Below are positions 63,615-64,000 of a DNA stretch of 64,000 nt, in pieces; positions within the stretch are counted from its first letter, which is position 1; each line of letters begins with the position of its first letter. Made by a program: the position numbers and the translations under genes. Under the pieces are notes generated by a model. The model did no database searches. It saw only the letters and a program-made list of their open reading frames with translations, and had not been told where the DNA came from. This stretch comes from Blepharisma japonicum (Eukaryota > Ciliophora > Heterotrichea > Heterotrichida > Blepharismidae), in assembly GCA_949751835.1 (NCBI GenBank), contig CATKHK010000120.1, positions 46,072 to 110,071 of the forward strand, in the 5' to 3' direction.

Positions 63615-64000
63615 ATGCTTTAATATGGTAATTCATCAAAGTTAGTTAAGTTAATATCAATTTTAATAAAATCACTAGAAAGTCTCAAACTAAATAGATT
63701 CACTAGTTAGCTTATAAAGATGAGCAAGCTCTCTGATGAGAATTCCCAAAGCATTTTTATGATCGCTATAAATGTTTAATTAATGAATAATTTGCCAATT
63801 GAAATATTGCATGAATTAAGAGTCTATCTCAAGCATCGCAGTTAATAATAATACTTATTATCCATAGGATTTTAAAGTGGATAAAAGCCGTAAATTAAAG
63901 AAATTATCTTATTGCATTTAGAATAAAATCATTTTAAAGAATAATTTAATTGTAAATTAAAAGCATGATATTTATTGATTAATATAAATAAATAGTTTGT
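63615..64000. other. AT-rich region upstream of alpha-tubulin, cut by the window edge
   Basis: 386 bp with stops in all frames; contains the tubulin promoter. Nothing else recognised before the window ends. Confidence 0.5.

Overview
The window looks like somatic (macronuclear-type) DNA of a heterotrich ciliate, most like Blepharisma. Three things point there. (1) In-frame TGA sits at conserved tryptophan positions (WDTAGQ of a Rab, DVWS of a CDPK, Trp21 of alpha-tubulin), while every gene that can be read to its end stops at TAA or TAG, so UGA = Trp (translation table 4). (2) Twelve spliceosomal introns can be read and all are 15 or 16 nt. (3) The DNA is AT-rich and gene-dense, with spacers often of 3-100 bp. 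Many genes therefore appear cut into pieces under the standard code; the coordinates here are for complete genes read with UGA = Trp and with introns noted.

Layout. 1-6.1 kb: TRIP12/UPL3-like HECT ligase (5' end outside), FOP-like centrosomal protein, a small protein, a coiled-coil protein. 6.1-11.6 kb: accessory, low-density stretch with two unrecognised genes, a cysteine-rich LamG-type surface protein, a decayed copy of part of it, and a further coding relic. 11.6-17.7 kb: eIF3h, a UBA protein, a TBC Rab-GAP, two unrecognised proteins, a coiled-coil protein. 17.1-28.2 kb: a tandem duplication of [coiled-coil gene / importin-beta-family gene / COPI-associated membrane protein]. Both importin ORFs (952 aa) are intact. 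The second coiled-coil copy is split by a ~3 kb non-LTR (LINE-type) retrotransposon with a 13-16 bp target-site duplication; the first COPI-associated copy is truncated and carries a TA-bounded insertion inside its mini-intron. 28-38 kb: tetraspan protein, ubiquitin-like/Tudor-like protein, UBE3-type HECT ligase, coiled-coil protein, CFAP20, B-box/kelch protein. 38-46 kb: unrecognised gene with two introns, Rab2, a MAPK-like pseudogene, RING-like protein, eRF3, CDPK, membrane RING protein. 46-56 kb: duplicated-tetraspan membrane protein, SHIPPO-repeat protein, secreted Cys-rich protein, PAQR receptor, IQ/coiled-coil protein, alpha/beta hydrolase interrupted by a TA-bounded insertion, 4-TM protein. 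56-64 kb: divergent kinesin, UBL-PI4-kinase, a decayed gene relic, divergent alpha-tubulin.

The genes are eukaryotic single-gene units, not operons. Many serve cilia, basal bodies or microtubules (FOP-like, CFAP20, SHIPPO, kinesin, alpha-tubulin), ubiquitin signalling (two HECT ligases, RING, UBA and UBL proteins), calcium/lipid signalling and translation (eIF3h, eRF3). The most unusual part is the 17-28 kb duplication, together with two short TA-bounded insertions that resemble internal eliminated sequences (IESs).
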